This document shows, piece by piece, positions 61,234 through 64,000 of a stretch of 64,000 bases of DNA. The notes beneath the pieces are model-generated. The model had not been told where the DNA came from, did not search any database, and worked only from the letters and a program-made list of their open reading frames with translations. The translations under genes were made by a program, and so were the position numbers. Origin of the DNA: Cyclobacteriaceae bacterium (GTDB lineage Bacteria; Bacteroidota; Bacteroidia; Cytophagales; Cyclobacteriaceae); contig JANQSI010000008.1 in the NCBI GenBank assembly GCA_028284125.1, positions 124,001 to 188,000 on the forward strand, read 5' to 3'. The stretch's first letter is position 1; every line of letters begins with the position of its first letter.

Positions 61234-62931
61234 ATGAAAATTGTAAAAAAACAAATAGTATTGATTGCAGTGCTTCTTTTCGGAGCTTGTAACCCGCTAG
61301 AAGATGAATTGGAAGTTGTAGAAGCAGAAAATTCAATTCCGGCCCTTGATATTGAGTACACCTTAACCGAGGATGATTATGAGACTGCTGATGAGGTTTG
61401 TGAGTGTGCACGCTTTGGTAATTTCAGTGATGAGGATGATGTGAAAATAGGAATCCCAGCGGTTCTAAATGATGTATTTCCTGCATTAGGAAATGGCTCT
61501 TCGGCCATTGTGACCTACGACTTTTTTAGAGGGTTTGATGCCCCTGAAGAAGAACCTTGGATAGATGCTGCTGACGACAATAGATATTCTGTTGTAGCTG
61601 CTGATTACACCTCGGTTAGCGCAGCAGCTGGAAATGCTGGGTTTTTCAATAATACAACAAGAGCGGCGGATAATATTTCTGATATATTAAAAGCAAACAT
61701 TACTACTCCAACAGATGGAGACCTTGCGGCAGTGACATTCAAGTGGTCTTCTTCTGAATATAGTAATTATACTTTTTCAGAGAATTACAATGGAGGTGAC
61801 TTATCCGGAGTTCAAACTATATCAGTTACTGGTGATGAAGCTTGGGAATGGGATAGCAGTAGCAGTGGTTACAACTATGCTGGCATGAGTGGATTTGGAG
61901 GAGATACTGGCAATGAAGATTGGCTAATTACCCCTCAATTGGATCTTACTGGAAGAAATGCTGGAACTACAACATTAAGGCTTAGGCAGGTTTTGGCGTT
62001 CCTTGATGCACCAACCGTAGTTGGAACTGATATTGCAGTACGAATTTCAACAGACTACAATGGTACAGATCCATCTACTGCCACGTGGACAGACCTTACC
62101 GCTCAGTTTGATCAATTTCCTACTGGATCCGGGGCAGATTTTGGTCAGTATGAATCGCAGGTCAGTTTGGCAGCATGGGAAGGCCAGCAAGTTTACATTG
62201 GATTCTACTATCGATCAACACTTGATAACTCTGCACTTTGGAGAGTAATTGATATTGGTGTGGATAATGGAACTCCAGTGAATATTACCACACAAAATGA
62301 GTTTTATGAGTACAGTGAATCTACAGATTTCTGGTCACCGGCCGATGAGGATGGCTATTTTGTTACAGAAGCTGATTTTGAATCGATGGGCGTATTTTTG
62401 AACTTTGGTAGCGATGTGCCTGCTGATGATTATCTGCCGCAGTTTCTGACAACTTTACGACCATTTGCTCAAGAAGAAGACGAGCAGGTGATTGTATACG
62501 ATTATGTTTCAAGTAGTTCTGGCGCCCAAATACGTGGAGACTTTTACACATTCCTGGGAGGTACTTGGGTTAAATGGGAGTCTACAGTAGCTCAAACCCT
62601 TGGTTTTGCTCATGACGGAACAGGATGGGAGGCAGATAATACAATTAAGTATTCATTGACTGGTGATGACTATACCGCGATTGCAGCTGCGTATGCTAGT
62701 AGCAACTCAGCAGGCTCTGAAAGTATGTCGGACTTTGGTAATTATGACATTGGTCTCTGGTCAAGTACGGAGATTTTTGAGTCAATCACAACTCGATTGG
62801 AAACTAACTTCGGTCCTATACCTGCAGGTCAGAAATACCTGGTTAGTTATGCAGTATGGAAGCCGGGTAATGATGTTTTCACCTTGAATGTTATCTACGA
62901 CGGATCATCTTGGTCTGAAATAACTGAATAA
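61234..62931 (+). CDS. Choice-of-anchor-J-type surface lipoprotein
   Basis: A 565-residue lipoprotein (MKIVKKQIVLIAVLLFGAC, lipobox FGAC). Residues about 195-350 match the choice-of-anchor-J/DUF5017 jelly roll (EDWLITPQLDLTGRNAGTTT, VYIGFYYRSTLDNSALWRVI). Several stretches of the form 'Y.lt.dDY......' (EYTLTEDDYETADE, KYSLTGDDYTAIAA, YFVTEADFESMGV) repeat, and may be small repeated domains. It lies 17 bases after the TonB receptor, in SusD position but without SusD features, so it may act as an alternative surface partner for ligand capture. Confidence 0.8.
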   Translation: MKIVKKQIVLIAVLLFGACNPLEDELEVVEAENSIPALDIEYTLTEDDYETADEVCECARFGNFSDEDDVKIGIPAVLNDVFPALGNGSSAIVTYDFFRGFDAPEEEPWIDAADDNRYSVVAADYTSVSAAAGNAGFFNNTTRAADNISDILKANITTPTDGDLAAVTFKWSSSEYSNYTFSENYNGGDLSGVQTISVTGDEAWEWDSSSSGYNYAGMSGFGGDTGNEDWLITPQLDLTGRNAGTTTLRLRQVLAFLDAPTVVGTDIAVRISTDYNGTDPSTATWTDLTAQFDQFPTGSGADFGQYESQVSLAAWEGQQVYIGFYYRSTLDNSALWRVIDIGVDNGTPVNITTQNEFYEYSESTDFWSPADEDGYFVTEADFESMGVFLNFGSDVPADDYLPQFLTTLRPFAQEEDEQVIVYDYVSSSSGAQIRGDFYTFLGGTWVKWESTVAQTLGFAHDGTGWEADNTIKYSLTGDDYTAIAAAYASSNSAGSESMSDFGNYDIGLWSSTEIFESITTRLETNFGPIPAGQKYLVSYAVWKPGNDVFTLNVIYDGSSWSEITE

Positions 62932-62945
62932 ATATTAACATCAAA

Positions 62946-62979
62946 AAACGCTCCCTATTTGGGGGCGTTTTTCTTTTTT
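62946..62979 (+). terminator. Strong intrinsic terminator
   Basis: AAACGCTCCC (62946-62955), loop TATTT, GGGGGCGTTT (62961-62970): a 10-bp stem with one G-T pair, followed by TTCTTTTTT. It ends the TonB receptor/lipoprotein transcript 15 bases after the stop. Confidence 0.93.
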
Positions 62980-63030
62980 GCTTTGTGAAGCAAATTATGT
63001 GTAGTTTAAGATTTTAACACCAATACTTGA

Positions 63031-63600
63031 ATGCACAAAATCCTACCTTATGAACGATGGAATCAATACTACAATTCCAGCTATGATGAAAAATCTCCGT
63101 TTGCAGGTAAAGAGTATAACTACGATTTGTATTCTGAAAATATCTATGGGTATTATATAGATCCGGCATGGGATTTTATTGGGTCGGAGACGCTGTATAT
63201 TAAGATCATTTTCGTCGATTATGAAATTAAGTTTGCGGTTATAGAAATGATTGGGGAATGGAACGACGCGATCAACAATGATATTATGCAGCTCAAGCGT
63301 AGTATTTTGGAGTTTATGATGGATTATGGAATAAATAAGTTTGCGCTAATTGGTGAAAGTGTCATGAATTTTCACGGAAGTGATGATTGCTATTATGAAG
63401 AATGGTTTGAGGAGGTAGAGGATGGTTGGATTGCAGGAATTAATTTTCATGAGCATGTTGAAAATGAAATGAAGAAATTCAATATTGATAACTACATAAA
63501 TATGTCTGGGAGTCTTTCGATTGACAAGTGGAGGACGCTTACACCGCATAAGTTTTATGAGCTGCTGGATGGATTAATTATGAGAAGACTTTCCGCTTAA
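63031..63600 (+). CDS. Protein of unknown function, acidic and aromatic
   Basis: A 189-residue cytoplasmic protein with no signal peptide. It is rich in Tyr, Trp, Phe and acidic residues (WNQYYNSSYDEKSPFAGKEY, DDCYYEEWFEEVEDGWIAGI). A central stretch IYIKIIFVDYEIKFAVIEMIG-like (residues about 62-80) reads as a beta hairpin. I do not recognise the family; a conserved protein of Cytophagales is the best guess. Its start is ATG 63031, and its stop lies 11 bases before the next lipoprotein gene, so these two are probably co-transcribed. Confidence 0.72.
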   Translation: MHKILPYERWNQYYNSSYDEKSPFAGKEYNYDLYSENIYGYYIDPAWDFIGSETLYIKIIFVDYEIKFAVIEMIGEWNDAINNDIMQLKRSILEFMMDYGINKFALIGESVMNFHGSDDCYYEEWFEEVEDGWIAGINFHEHVENEMKKFNIDNYINMSGSLSIDKWRTLTPHKFYELLDGLIMRRLSA

Positions 63601-63611
63601 AGGAGAATGTA

Positions 63612-64000
63612 ATGAAAGTATTATTTACATGGTTTGGGTTAGTACTTGGATTCTTATTCCTGACTAATTGTGGGTCTGAAGATCCTAATCCTGCAGGAGA
63701 TGAAGACCAGGGTGGTGATAGTGCTACGGAAGTAGGAGATGCTGGTAAGGATGCTTCAGAATGTTATCCAGCCTTTGAGGAAAATGAGCTCAATGTGGTC
63801 ACCTGGAATATTCAATTTTTTCCTTTGGTAGGAAATTCCACTGTGGGTAAGGTACAGGATATTATTGAAAGCCTAGATGCTGATATCATTGCTGTACAAG
63901 AGATTGCTGAAGCTCCGGAATTTATTGCAATGGCCGATGAAATGGACGGCTGGAGTGGGGTCTATTCTGATGTGAGGTTTACTTTGGAAATAGGCTACCT
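63612..64000 (+). CDS. Endonuclease/exonuclease/phosphatase-family lipoprotein, partial
   Basis: The gene starts at ATG 63612, behind GGAG, and runs off the window with 129 codons seen. Signal MKVLFTWFGLVLGFLFLTNC has lipobox LTNC. An acidic linker (residues 21-50) leads into the start of the EEP fold: LNVVTWNIQFFPLVGN, then IIESLDADIIAVQEIAE with the metal-binding Asn and Glu. It should be a surface or periplasmic phosphodiesterase, nuclease or phosphatase. The rest of the active site is outside the window. Confidence 0.88.
   Translation, partial: MKVLFTWFGLVLGFLFLTNCGSEDPNPAGDEDQGGDSATEVGDAGKDASECYPAFEENELNVVTWNIQFFPLVGNSTVGKVQDIIESLDADIIAVQEIAEAPEFIAMADEMDGWSGVYSDVRFTLEIGY

Noticed and set aside
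58631-62931. SusC/SusD polysaccharide uptake pair
   Set aside because: The receptor lacks the SusC-type features and the lipoprotein shows no SusD/RagB helical repeats; it is a beta jelly-roll protein.
1-64000. Insertion sequences, integrases or rRNA genes
   Set aside because: No transposase or integrase motif, no terminal inverted repeats with target duplications, and no rRNA-like sequence were seen on either strand.

Overview
The window comes from a Bacteroidota chromosome, most likely a marine Cytophagales (Reichenbachiella/Flammeovirga type). The evidence is type IX secretion sorting domains, a TonB receptor with a carboxypeptidase-like plug-side domain, a TTG-N17-TAnnTTTG promoter, AT-rich DNA with little Shine-Dalgarno signal, and many short-signal lipoproteins. 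All assignments were made by eye from sequence; no database search was run.

Layout. 1-5278: the tail of an NTF2-like gene, a BlaI/M56 (BlaR1-type) regulator pair on the minus strand, and a divergent two-gene lipoprotein operon (beta-propeller plus TPR) behind tandem BlaI-like operators. 5477-34946: a LuxR-type regulator with a degenerate receiver, then a complete extracellular contractile injection system (eCIS; Afp/PVC/AlgoCIS/MAC type). The order is cap (DUF4255), one sheath, two tube proteins, the tiny DUF5908 gene, LysM hub protein, VgrG spike, PAAR tip, gp25, baseplate J (Afp11), five fibre genes with two small genes between them, Afp12-like baseplate, tape measure, AAA ATPase, a 1220-residue DUF4157 (eCIS core) protein with a nuclease-like C-terminus, and a TPR protein. 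A minus-strand tRNA(CAT) with its own terminator closes the locus.

35-49 kb is mainly housekeeping: HAD hydrolase, M50 protease, and a minus-strand run of Mrp, NifU, an M43 metalloprotease with a T9SS signal, a PASTA protein, a T9SS-sorted protein and a rhodanese. After these come DnaG (with all four zinc ligands replaced), RibBA, a secreted unknown, SurE and an EF-hand protein. 49-58 kb holds an NFACT/RqcH-like protein, a PhnP-like hydrolase, a four-step phosphorelay hybrid kinase with a receiver-only partner, then miaA, a BadF-type sugar kinase and murQ. 58-64 kb is a TonB receptor, a choice-of-anchor-J lipoprotein, a strong terminator, an unknown gene and a truncated endonuclease/exonuclease/phosphatase lipoprotein.

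The most interesting system is the eCIS fibre cassette. Five consecutive fibres share one N-terminal anchor module, carry two alternating LamG types, and end in different tips: Peptidase_G2-like, gp12-like tail collar, an unknown domain, a C1q-like jelly roll, and a bulb-type mannose-lectin motif next to an S74 self-cleaving chaperone. This looks like an array of receptor-binding specificities on one injection particle, paired with a possible nuclease cargo.
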